From NCBI GenBank assembly GCA_002712285.1, contig PATC01000047.1, forward strand, positions 1 through 35,025: a stretch of DNA of 35,025 bases. The letters are read 5' to 3'. The position numbers were made by a program, and so were the translations under genes. How positions within the stretch are numbered: the first letter of the stretch is position 1; every line of letters starts with the position of its first letter. Below are positions 15,886-23,353 of the stretch, one piece after another. Source of the DNA: Methanobacteriota archaeon (GTDB lineage Archaea; Thermoplasmatota; Poseidoniia; Poseidoniales; Thalassarchaeaceae). The notes under the pieces are model-generated. The model saw only the letters and a program-made list of their open reading frames with translations. It did not search any database and was not told the DNA's origin.

Positions 15886-17558
15886 AACGTCGGTTATCTG
15901 ATGCACTTCGTTCTGCGAAGAATCGGTTAGGAGAGGAGATTGAGCAATCTTCACCTAGGGCTCCAAGCCTACACCACTACATTCGTCGCGATACAGGTCC
16001 AAGAGGTCTTGCAACCGTTGATGATTTGTTAGGGCGCTCCGATCCGAAGGCGGCAGAGAATCGACTGTTCAATGGAGGTGAAGATCCTATCCTAGACGGT
16101 ATACGACGGCTTAGGAGTGCGACGATTAATGATCCGTCATCTGTCCATATTCCTGGTCGTCTGATGTGGAGGCAAGTACTCGAAGAGCAGCGAGGTTTGG
16201 ATGCAGGACAATCGATGAAGAGTCACGACAAATCCATGGATGTTGTAGTTCCTGAGTGGCCTCCTGTTCATGTGCCACATCCTGATCGGTCTTGGTCACG
16301 TTGGCATACCTCTCCAGAGAACCATGCCGTTGCCAGAGGCGCTGATCTCATCATGGAAGAACCTGGGAGGCGTTTGAGTCCGTTTCTAGTGGTAGGTGAA
16401 GGTGGAACTGGGAAGAGTCACTTCATCTATGCATTAGCTAACAGTTTACAGAATGTGTTGCCACATCTCAATGTACACCTAATCCATGGTCGCGAGATTA
16501 TGGAGGTTCCAATAGGTGCGGAGGAAGCATTCCGGGATGCAGGCGCAATTCTAATTGATGATGCGGATGCTCTTATCGAACGCGGCCTCGATGATGCATT
16601 AGGACGCTTAGTCCACATTGCACTCGATCATGGTGTCCAAGTGGCATGCACTGTTGCTTCAATCGATGCTTTTGAGGCATCTCCAACCAGTGCGATGCGT
16701 CGTTCTTTGACAGGGGCTGCCATTGGACGCCTCGATTTACCTAGTGCTGCAACTCTGGTTGCTCATCTTCGTCGACGTTGTGTTTCTCGAGGTGCAGCCG
16801 TAGATGAACACCTTCTCGTTGCAATTGTTGAACATGCTAATACTTGGGGAGGTTCAGCCCATGCACTAGATATCGTTCTTGCTTCTATTGAGGCTGGCTC
16901 GGTTCCAATGGATGAGAAAGACATCGCAATTTTACTCGATGGACGCCCGATTGATACACGCTCGGAAACTCGTCCTGATTGGAATCCAGATGTAATTGGG
17001 GAGCGACTTGTTCAGACAGTTCTCGATGACGTGCTCCCTAGGAGTGTCAATGTCGAAGTCTCAGGGGAGGTGGGAATCCCTCCGCTTTCAGATGTATGGT
17101 CGCCTGCTGAGTTTGAACTCCCGAGTGGTCGCCTTATTCCGGATTCTCAACAACATATTACACGAGGTCCCCAAAAGGTGGCCCCAATTATCTCAGCGCG
17201 TATTGACGAACGCTTTTCGGATGCTGAGAGTGAATTACATCGTCGCCGTTTTGCTCTTCATGAGATTGAGCGTGAACTTGGAATGATTCAATCGAGAATG
17301 GCAGAGTCTACGCCGGCAGACATTGTAGGTCTCACTGATCGGCTACTGGCTCTTGAAGGTCAATTAGAGGCCATCTCTGAAACACCGTTGGGTGAAGACC
17401 TAGGCCCCATTGCACCATTTGATCCGGGAATAATTGAGGTAGAGGTGAATTATCCAATTCTTCAACCGGTATCTGGGCAAGTTCCTCATCTTGAAGAAGC
17501 GCGAGAAAAACATGGTACTGCAGTTCTGAGGAAACGGAAGGTCAAGGTCCCCGTTTGA
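15882..17558 (+). CDS. DnaA-like AAA+ ATPase without the DnaA DNA-binding domain
   Basis: This is a 558-residue ATPase whose core (about 138-340) follows the DnaA/Hda order. WSRWHTSPENHAVARGADLI equals the DnaA f-x-n-F-v-x-g-x-s-N-x-x-A block. Walker A is GEGGTGKSH (172-180), followed by FIYALAN, and Walker B is ILIDDADAL (223-231). MRRSLTGAAIGRLDLPSAAT is the DnaA R-S-R-f-x-x-G-l box with an arginine-finger candidate, and LRRRCVSRGAAVDEHLLVAI is the lid. No DnaA domain IV helix-turn-helix is seen. The C-terminus instead has a coiled-coil-like segment (about 450-500: ESELHRRRFALHEIERELGM) and a basic end. GGAGGGTGA precedes the start, which overlaps the DUF835 gene. Bacterial initiation function is unlikely, as archaea use Orc1/Cdc6. 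A loader or adaptor role is inferred. Confidence 0.85.
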   Translation: MKRRLSDALRSAKNRLGEEIEQSSPRAPSLHHYIRRDTGPRGLATVDDLLGRSDPKAAENRLFNGGEDPILDGIRRLRSATINDPSSVHIPGRLMWRQVLEEQRGLDAGQSMKSHDKSMDVVVPEWPPVHVPHPDRSWSRWHTSPENHAVARGADLIMEEPGRRLSPFLVVGEGGTGKSHFIYALANSLQNVLPHLNVHLIHGREIMEVPIGAEEAFRDAGAILIDDADALIERGLDDALGRLVHIALDHGVQVACTVASIDAFEASPTSAMRRSLTGAAIGRLDLPSAATLVAHLRRRCVSRGAAVDEHLLVAIVEHANTWGGSAHALDIVLASIEAGSVPMDEKDIAILLDGRPIDTRSETRPDWNPDVIGERLVQTVLDDVLPRSVNVEVSGEVGIPPLSDVWSPAEFELPSGRLIPDSQQHITRGPQKVAPIISARIDERFSDAESELHRRRFALHEIERELGMIQSRMAESTPADIVGLTDRLLALEGQLEAISETPLGEDLGPIAPFDPGIIEVEVNYPILQPVSGQVPHLEEAREKHGTAVLRKRKVKVPV

Positions 17559-18017
17559 TTACAGATTTCGGAATCCCCGTTCAGCATGTGCATCTGCTTT
17601 GAGATGTGCTTGAATCGTATCTCCATCGATTAAGATAGCATCAGGATGAACCAATCCCGGACAAATTTCGATTGTCTTTCTCCATGATGGGTCGTCACGG
17701 ACGTTTTCATACCAAAATGGAAATGCAGAGCATTGAGCAGGTTTAGCAGAGTGTATGTCGCAACTTTTGTCGTCTTGAATATAGATGCAGATTCCATCTC
17801 CGTTTGATTTCAAAACCCACCGTCCGTCATGAGTTTGACGAGCATCTCGCTCTAACCACTCTTTTGTATCCATCTCATGATGGTCAGCAATCCGATGTGC
17901 ATCTTCTTTTGAGAGGTATACTAAGCCGTGTGGTTCATCACAGCATCGGCCACAGTTAGGAAGGCAGGTAAAGAGGACCCCTTCATTCCACCATGGTTGA
18001 ATCTGGCGCCTCACCAT
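17559..18017 (-). CDS. YkgJ-family CxxxCxxCC protein
   Basis: This is a small cytoplasmic protein of 152 residues with the cluster CLPNCGRCC (Cys18, 22, 25, 26) near the N-terminus, typical of the YkgJ zinc/iron-chelating family. It also has the second conserved block KSCDIHSAKPAQCSAFPFWY and a last Cys in EICPGL. The pattern (C-x-x-x-C-x-x-CC, then CsIy-x-x-RP-x-x-Cr-x-FP) is complete apart from the Arg in that last motif, which is Lys here. A metal cofactor is likely and the biochemical role of the family is unsettled. ATG at 18017 is preferred, while GTG at 18032 would add five residues. The stop TAA abuts the TGA of the convergent AAA+ gene with no base between. Confidence 0.88.
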   Translation of the reverse strand: MVRRQIQPWWNEGVLFTCLPNCGRCCDEPHGLVYLSKEDAHRIADHHEMDTKEWLERDARQTHDGRWVLKSNGDGICIYIQDDKSCDIHSAKPAQCSAFPFWYENVRDDPSWRKTIEICPGLVHPDAILIDGDTIQAHLKADAHAERGFRNL

Positions 18018-18060
18018 GTTATGTGGAGCCACTCTAAGGGGTTGAACCCTACGTTTCTAA

Positions 18061-18089
18061 ACTTGAAAATTCATACAAAGGGTTCAAGT
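18061..18089. repeat. Inverted repeat in the YkgJ / citrate synthase divergent gap
   Basis: ACTTGAA (18061-18067) and TTCAAGT (18083-18089) form a perfect 7-bp inverted repeat with a 15-base spacer, inside the 113-base gap between the two divergent genes. The position suits an operator or a small hairpin. The half-site CTTGAA recurs in the gap before the glycine decarboxylase genes. Confidence 0.4.
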
Positions 18090-18130
18090 CAGAAATTGAC
18101 CGGTTACACTTCCACACGGGGCCAGTAAGC

Positions 18131-19297
18131 ATGTCAGAGGACAAAGAGTCATTGTTTGAGGTGCTCCCATCCCACCTCGATACTGGACTTCGTGGAATCC
18201 CTGTAGGAACTTGCGGAACATCCTTCGTAGACCCTGTTGATGGCGTTCATTATGCAGGCTATCCGATTGCTGATCTTGCTGATTTCGATCCTGAAGATAT
18301 TGTCCACTTATTGTTCAAAAAGTCGCTCCCAACTGCAGATGAATCAGCAGAAATGAAGAGGAATTTAACTTCTAGGAGTTCAATTCCAGAAGGTGCTCTC
18401 GATTTATTCAAAGCGATTGGACAGGGCCAAGGTCACCCTATGGAATGGCTTAGCATCGGTATTATGGCGCTTGGTCGTGCTGAAGCTGACGAAGATATCC
18501 TTGAGGATGGGATGAATCTCATTGCTTGGATGCCCGAACTCATGGCTCGCCTCTTTATGACTCGAGGCGGTCGAGGCGAAATCGCGAATCCTTCGAATCC
18601 ATCTCTAGGTATGGCTGGAAATTTTGTTTCGATGCTTGGTATGGAGGGTGATGCTGCTCATCGCGCAGAGCGTGTTCTGAAGTCTTTCCTCATTCTTCAT
18701 ATGGACCATGGTGGAGGAAATTTGTCTACATTTGCTGGTAAGGCAGTCGCTTCCGGGCGTGCATCTCTTTTTGCATCTATTGCTTCTGCAATGAATGCAC
18801 TTAGTGGCCCTCTTCATGGGCGAGCTAATCAGTCATGTCTTGAATTCGTTCAGAAGGTTGGTACATCTGACCCTGATCAGGTTGAGAGTTTTGTTCGAAA
18901 CGAACTTGCTGCCAAGCGTCCAATCTTTGGATTTGGCCATGCAGTTCTTCGCGCAGAAGATCCTCGCGCTACTGTTCAGATGGCAATTGGCGAAGAGGTG
19001 TGCCCTGATGACCCGTTGTTCTCTACAGTACGCACTTTGCGTGAGGTCGCCCCTCGAGTTCTTGGTGAAAATAAGCGGATTAGTAATCCAAATGCGAATG
19101 TCGATCTCGTGTCAGGTACTCTCCTCTTCAATGCAGGTTTCATGAAGCCAGCCTACTACACGACTTTCTTTGGTTGGGCTCGTGTAATTGGTATCACTGC
19201 ACAGATAATCGATGAGCGGAACTCTCGTGGAGGTAAAGGTGTGCCAATTTACCGGCCAAAGTACATTGCGAAGGACCGCACAGTTAGGCGTACGTAA
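18131..19297 (+). CDS. gltA: Citrate synthase, mitochondrial-type sequence features
   Basis: This enzyme condenses oxaloacetate and acetyl-CoA to citrate, the entry step of the TCA cycle. Catalytic residues are visible as His229 in LSGPLHGRANQ, His270 in FGFGHAVLRAEDPRA and Asp325 in NVDLVSG. HMDHGGGNLST (190-200) replaces the usual HADHE block. The motifs GHAVLR-x-x-DPR, HxDHxGGN and YYTTFFGWARVIGITAQII resemble the eukaryotic mitochondrial enzyme more than the common bacterial GltA or archaeal type. At 388 residues it is shorter than the mitochondrial protein. ATG 18131 follows AGTAAGC with no strong ribosome binding site. The stop abuts the next convergent stop. A 2-methylcitrate synthase activity cannot be excluded. 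Confidence 0.9.
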   Translation: MSEDKESLFEVLPSHLDTGLRGIPVGTCGTSFVDPVDGVHYAGYPIADLADFDPEDIVHLLFKKSLPTADESAEMKRNLTSRSSIPEGALDLFKAIGQGQGHPMEWLSIGIMALGRAEADEDILEDGMNLIAWMPELMARLFMTRGGRGEIANPSNPSLGMAGNFVSMLGMEGDAAHRAERVLKSFLILHMDHGGGNLSTFAGKAVASGRASLFASIASAMNALSGPLHGRANQSCLEFVQKVGTSDPDQVESFVRNELAAKRPIFGFGHAVLRAEDPRATVQMAIGEEVCPDDPLFSTVRTLREVAPRVLGENKRISNPNANVDLVSGTLLFNAGFMKPAYYTTFFGWARVIGITAQIIDERNSRGGKGVPIYRPKYIAKDRTVRRT

Positions 19298-20431
19298 TCA
19301 GCCTTCTTTGTGACTTTTACCTGCCCCTCGGTGGCCAATGAAACGAGGCATCTCCCATGGTGGAGCGCCTTCCTCCAGTGGAATTGAGTCGCAATGGAGG
19401 GTGGCGGCAAGACGACTGACATGTTCTCGTCGTTCCGACATGTCTAGATCACACCATGTAGGCAATTCTTCTGCTTCTGAAAGGAGCGCCTTACTATTCT
19501 CAGATGGATTTGCCATCCTTGCCCAAAGACCTGGATCCACGGGCTTCGTCCCTGGCTTCATCCATCGAGTTTCTCCACGACTTGTCTGAAGAATAGACGG
19601 GTCCATCTCGTCACTTACTACAGTCATTCCTGCATCTAGAATATGTCTTTCCAAATTGATTGGTGCGGGCCATACATGAATTGGAAATCCGTTACGTTGC
19701 CGGTTTAGACGTTCCACTGATCGAGGTTTTAGGCTCACAGGGCGGCCAAGATGAAGATATTTTGACCATGAACGTAGATGCGCTCCTGCAAGAGGGAGTA
19801 CTGGAGATCCTATTTTCCTCCAGCGATCGACCATCCGGGGTACTGTGAATCGTGCGAAAGATGGTACAGCCATTGTTCGTCGAACAGGTCCTGGACCCCA
19901 AGGTGGAATGAAGGGATTAATTGGCGCGGCTGGAATCTCTACATTCGCCTTTTGACTCGCTTGCATTGTTGCAGGGTCGAAGCAATAGAAAACAGCAGTA
20001 CGTTCGGGTGCAGGTTCATTTTCCATAATCTCTTCAACACGTTGCATCATTCGTATTATCCAGTTGATTCTCTCATTTGAAGGAAAATAACCTCCGGCAA
20101 TTTTTGATTTAGGATGGGGGCGTTTGATTTCGATACAAGAGAAAGCATCTCGTTCAAACCATGCAGAACGAATTCTAGGATCTTCAATCATATCTGAGAA
20201 TAAATCGAATCCTGCATTCCGTAAATCATCTGAATGATTTTGCTCGACAAAGGGGTGTAGCCCATCATAGAGATCGTTTTTTTCACTGCGTTCAATACGA
20301 GCATTATGATGCAGAACAAGTTCCCCATCAATCGACATACGTATGTCGTATTCCGCTCCATCTGCCACAGTCATTGCATGGGCGATGGCTTCGATGGAAT
20401 TCTGCCGAGGCTGGATCCAGTCGCTACTCAT
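19298..20431 (-). CDS. Glycerophosphodiester phosphodiesterase-like protein, apparently circularly permuted
   Basis: GDPD enzymes cleave glycerophosphodiesters in a TIM barrel that normally begins with an HRG motif followed by ENT. Here the protein begins at the ENT-like step, RQNSIEAIAHA (residues 9-19). It continues with GAEYDI (metal ligands Glu27, Asp29), GELVLHHN (His42 candidate acid/base), CIEIK (99-103), a final-strand region IHVWPAPIN (251-259) and VVSDEMDP (271-278). An ~80-residue helical stretch follows, then RFIGHRGAGKS at the very C-terminus (His367, Arg368). The missing first strand thus lies last. The start is well fixed: ATG 20431 has GAGGGG six bases upstream, and no start codon exists in frame before the stop further up. 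Gln10 replaces the usual metal-binding Glu of ENT. The family call rests on motif order. Substrate is unknown. Confidence 0.68.
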   Translation of the reverse strand: MSSDWIQPRQNSIEAIAHAMTVADGAEYDIRMSIDGELVLHHNARIERSEKNDLYDGLHPFVEQNHSDDLRNAGFDLFSDMIEDPRIRSAWFERDAFSCIEIKRPHPKSKIAGGYFPSNERINWIIRMMQRVEEIMENEPAPERTAVFYCFDPATMQASQKANVEIPAAPINPFIPPWGPGPVRRTMAVPSFARFTVPRMVDRWRKIGSPVLPLAGAHLRSWSKYLHLGRPVSLKPRSVERLNRQRNGFPIHVWPAPINLERHILDAGMTVVSDEMDPSILQTSRGETRWMKPGTKPVDPGLWARMANPSENSKALLSEAEELPTWCDLDMSERREHVSRLAATLHCDSIPLEEGAPPWEMPRFIGHRGAGKSHKEG

Positions 20432-20552
20432 GGTCTGCCCCTCATCCCGCCTTCCTCGGTCAAGTCCTTCAATCCGATGAACAGATTTTCACTGTGATTA
20501 GGGACAATGGTGATATGACGCACAACAGATTTGATGAAAAGGGGCTGTTACT

Positions 20553-22400
20553 TTGTCCGAAAATTCAGTGCAGAAAGAAAACCGGAATGTAGAGAGAGGA
20601 TTCGCATTCTATGATTGGGGTAAATCCGCTTTTGAGACAAGCGTTTCAGTTGCAATTCTTCCTGCATGGTTCACTTACCTATTCCTAGAAGCCAACGGAT
20701 TGAATGTCCGTATAGGTTCCATCGAGATGACTGGTGATGCGGTCTGGTCCTTTGCTGTGTCTGGCGCTGCATTACTTGTCGCTGTAGTCAGCCCTTCACT
20801 CGGAGTCATTGCAGATCGGCGTAGAGTCAAGATGTGGTGGTTACGTATTCTCACATACACTGGTGTAGGCGGTACAATTCTAATCGCAGCAGCTCCGTTC
20901 CTACCTATCTCCACTCAATGGCTTTGGATGATGGTATTGTTCGTGATTGCAAATGTTGGATTGAATGGCGCGGGCGTGTTCTACAATGCCCTCCTACCTC
21001 ATCTGGGTGAACCCGAAGATATGGATCGCATCTCCAACCTTGCTTTTGCTTATGGGTATCTTGGAGGAGGACTACTATTGGTCTTCCATCTCGGTCTATT
21101 GATTGGTACTGGGTATGCAGATTGGGCAATGATGTTCGCTATCGCGAGCTCTGGTGTTTGGTGGTATGTTTTCGCACTTCTCACATTCCGCTGGGTTCCT
21201 GAGCCTGAGATTTCAAACGAAATGGAACCGTTGAGTTTCGTGGAATCTACCAAGTTGGGAGTTTCCGAGGTAATCAAGACACTCTCCGAAGTTCGTCGTT
21301 TCAAGGTTCTATTCCTATACATGTTCGCGTATTTCCTCTTCATTGACGGAATTAACAGTGTCACATCCCTGGCCGGTGTTTTCGGCCCTGCAGTTCTAGG
21401 TTTGACAACTCAAGATCTTATCATGACGATTCTTGTCATACAATTTGTTGCAGCGCCATGTGCAGTTGGATATACGAAGCTAGCCGAGGTATGGTCCACG
21501 AAAGCGGCCCTTCAAGTCGCTCTAGTCATTGGTACAAGTGTCGTATTCATGGCCCTATCATTCGCACCTTTGCAACTGGAATCTCATGATGAATACGATA
21601 TCCAAGTCACATGGACTGGGGCGAATGAGTCCGATCTAAATGGAGTGTTTCAGGTCACATTCAATCCGAATGCAGGAGAGTTCGCTCAGGTCCCAGATCA
21701 CAGTGAACAGGAACTTGCTCAGCGCTATTTGAATGTCCTTCCTTTAGTTGAAAATAGTCAGATAGAGGGCGTTTACGAATGGGACTGGGATGGTGATTTG
21801 CCAAGTGTAGTCGAGACAACTGATGCATCTACCCTCTATTCCCTTTTCATGGAACTTCAAGATTCCAGATTTTCTGCTTCACTGAATTCTAGTTTGGATG
21901 ATGGAGCATTGCATGATCTCAATGAGCCTCCTTGGGATGAAGAATGGGATACTGTAGCACCCGTGGTAGGTGAAGGCCATCCGACAAGTATCGGAGATGG
22001 TCCGCTAGATGGTATTGCCGTTTTCATGCGAGACAACTTCTGGCAACCATTTGGAATTAGTGTGACGATGCAATTCCTAATTCTTGGATGTATATTTGGT
22101 TCGATACAAGGAGGTTCACAGGGGCTTGCTCGTAGTCTATTCGGTCAGATGGTCCCGGAGTCGAGAAGTGCTGAATTTTTCGGTTTCTTCGGATTCTTCG
22201 GTAAAGTAGCGGCCCTTGTTGGGCCAGTTATGTATGGGGTTCTGGCAGTAGCCTACGATAGCAGAGTAGGGATCGCTTCGATTTCTATTCTGTTTATTTC
22301 TGGAACTATTATGCTCCGCTTCGTTGATGTCGAAGCAGGAATAGAAGCAGCACAAGAAGAAGACCGTCGAATTCGAGGCCAATCTTTCTCTGAAGAATGA
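20553..22400 (+). CDS. UMF1/Atg22-like MFS transporter with extracytoplasmic insert
   Basis: This is a polytopic permease of 615 residues with about twelve hydrophobic segments. The UMF1-type entry FAFYDWGKSAFETSVSVAIL (17-36) and the late motif QGGSQGLARSLFGQMVPE (519-536) followed by FFGFFGFFGKVAALVGP identify the Atg22/UMF1 branch of the MFS. PSLGVIADRRRVKMWW (81-96) is the loop between helices 2 and 3. Residues ~341-495 are a hydrophilic, acidic insert (WDWDGD, PPWDEEWDT) between helices and should lie outside the cell. The TTG start has AAAGGGG nine bases upstream, and GTG at 20568 is an alternative. Characterised relatives export amino acids or are uncharacterised, so the substrate is unknown. 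It is divergent from the GDPD-like gene. Confidence 0.85.
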   Translation: MSENSVQKENRNVERGFAFYDWGKSAFETSVSVAILPAWFTYLFLEANGLNVRIGSIEMTGDAVWSFAVSGAALLVAVVSPSLGVIADRRRVKMWWLRILTYTGVGGTILIAAAPFLPISTQWLWMMVLFVIANVGLNGAGVFYNALLPHLGEPEDMDRISNLAFAYGYLGGGLLLVFHLGLLIGTGYADWAMMFAIASSGVWWYVFALLTFRWVPEPEISNEMEPLSFVESTKLGVSEVIKTLSEVRRFKVLFLYMFAYFLFIDGINSVTSLAGVFGPAVLGLTTQDLIMTILVIQFVAAPCAVGYTKLAEVWSTKAALQVALVIGTSVVFMALSFAPLQLESHDEYDIQVTWTGANESDLNGVFQVTFNPNAGEFAQVPDHSEQELAQRYLNVLPLVENSQIEGVYEWDWDGDLPSVVETTDASTLYSLFMELQDSRFSASLNSSLDDGALHDLNEPPWDEEWDTVAPVVGEGHPTSIGDGPLDGIAVFMRDNFWQPFGISVTMQFLILGCIFGSIQGGSQGLARSLFGQMVPESRSAEFFGFFGFFGKVAALVGPVMYGVLAVAYDSRVGIASISILFISGTIMLRFVDVEAGIEAAQEEDRRIRGQSFSEE

Positions 22401-22401
22401 C

Positions 22402-23316
22402 TCATTCGCTTTCATCTTCCCGTCTAAGGAATTGATGTGGCCAGAGATCAGCATATTCGGCTAATGGTGGAGTTTCTAGATGTCGTTGAATTTCCTGATT
22501 ATTCTGTAATGATCTGGAGAATGGGTCATTGAGCCAACCTGAATCATGGATATAGTGGAGAGCAATGAAGCGATTCTTTCCTCTGGATATTCCGTAAAGT
22601 CGTAGATTTGTTTCTTCTTCATGATGTGCTAGTGGGCCATTTCTCCATCTATTCGAATCCTTTTTCCATTTTTGAGATAGAACTATTCCTTCCCAATTAG
22701 TTGGTTCGAATGGTAAAAGCCAACGATTTGAAGGAGCACTGAATCCACTTTGGAAACGTAGCATCAATCTCCACCATCCATAGAGTGATGCAGTGTAGGA
22801 AATCCAACCGATGCGCGGGTCGATGAATATGTGCAATGGAAAAAATGCAGCGCTAAGTAGCAATAAGATCCAGGTGTCGATGCCAACAAGACGGCCAGGT
22901 TCGGATGGTAGTATGTTCATTGCATTCCAAGCTGGAAAAATAGTCACGGTCCAACCAATAACAAAAAGTCCCAATGCGGCCATCTGATCGTCTGGTGTAT
23001 TTCCGGGGAATACTAGTGGAATGACACTGATGGCGAAGAAGAATAGGGACCAAGAACAAGGTATCAAGACTGCTCGAGCCGGTGGCTTGAATCTCTGCCT
23101 TAGCCAGCCAACTCCTCCCTTCGAATAATCACTCACGTTCCATTCATTCGAAGGTGCTGTCTCCCAGGGAAAGATATCTGGAACTTTCGATGGTTCAACT
23201 CCTTCATCGATTTCTGGACCAATTAGCCCATGTCTTCGTTGTGGTTTTGAACCAGCAGTACTTGGCCACCAATCAGGAGAACCGAGCAACCATTCTGCAT
23301 CGGTGACTTCGGCCAT
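22402..23316 (-). CDS. Membrane protein of unknown function, downstream of the giant surface protein
   Basis: ATG 23316 gives 304 residues beginning MAEVTDAEWLLGSPDWWP. A TTG at 23370 would overlap the upstream gene by 17 bases and add 18 basic residues. Neither has a clear ribosome binding site. A soluble ~75-residue N-terminus is followed by about four hydrophobic segments (SWSLFFFAISVIPLVF, LGLFVIGWTVTIFPAW, WILLLLSAAFFPLHIFI and WISYTASLYGWWRLML). A Trp-rich, basic C-terminal part follows, with WLLPFEPTNWEGIVLSQKW and RLYGISRGKNRFIALHYIHD. No family was recognised. The position 37 bases after the surface protein gene on the same strand suggests co-transcription and perhaps a role in anchoring, export or modification of that protein, which is inference. 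Confidence 0.78.
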   Translation of the reverse strand: MAEVTDAEWLLGSPDWWPSTAGSKPQRRHGLIGPEIDEGVEPSKVPDIFPWETAPSNEWNVSDYSKGGVGWLRQRFKPPARAVLIPCSWSLFFFAISVIPLVFPGNTPDDQMAALGLFVIGWTVTIFPAWNAMNILPSEPGRLVGIDTWILLLLSAAFFPLHIFIDPRIGWISYTASLYGWWRLMLRFQSGFSAPSNRWLLPFEPTNWEGIVLSQKWKKDSNRWRNGPLAHHEEETNLRLYGISRGKNRFIALHYIHDSGWLNDPFSRSLQNNQEIQRHLETPPLAEYADLWPHQFLRREDESE

Positions 23317-23353
23317 GGATGGGCTGTAGTGCGATATGGTATGGCCTCTTCGC

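Noticed and set aside
15882-17558. Calling the AAA+ protein a bacterial replication initiator DnaA
   Set aside because: Domain IV with its DNA-binding helix-turn-helix is absent and the N- and C-terminal regions differ. Only the ATPase core is DnaA-like.
20432-20520. Missed N-terminal HRG strand upstream of the GDPD-like gene, which would remove the permutation
   Set aside because: In frame upstream there is only an HRIEG stretch with no hydrophobic strand before it, no start codon, and a stop soon after. ATG 20431 has a good ribosome binding site, and the C-terminal IGHRGAGK is a far better match.
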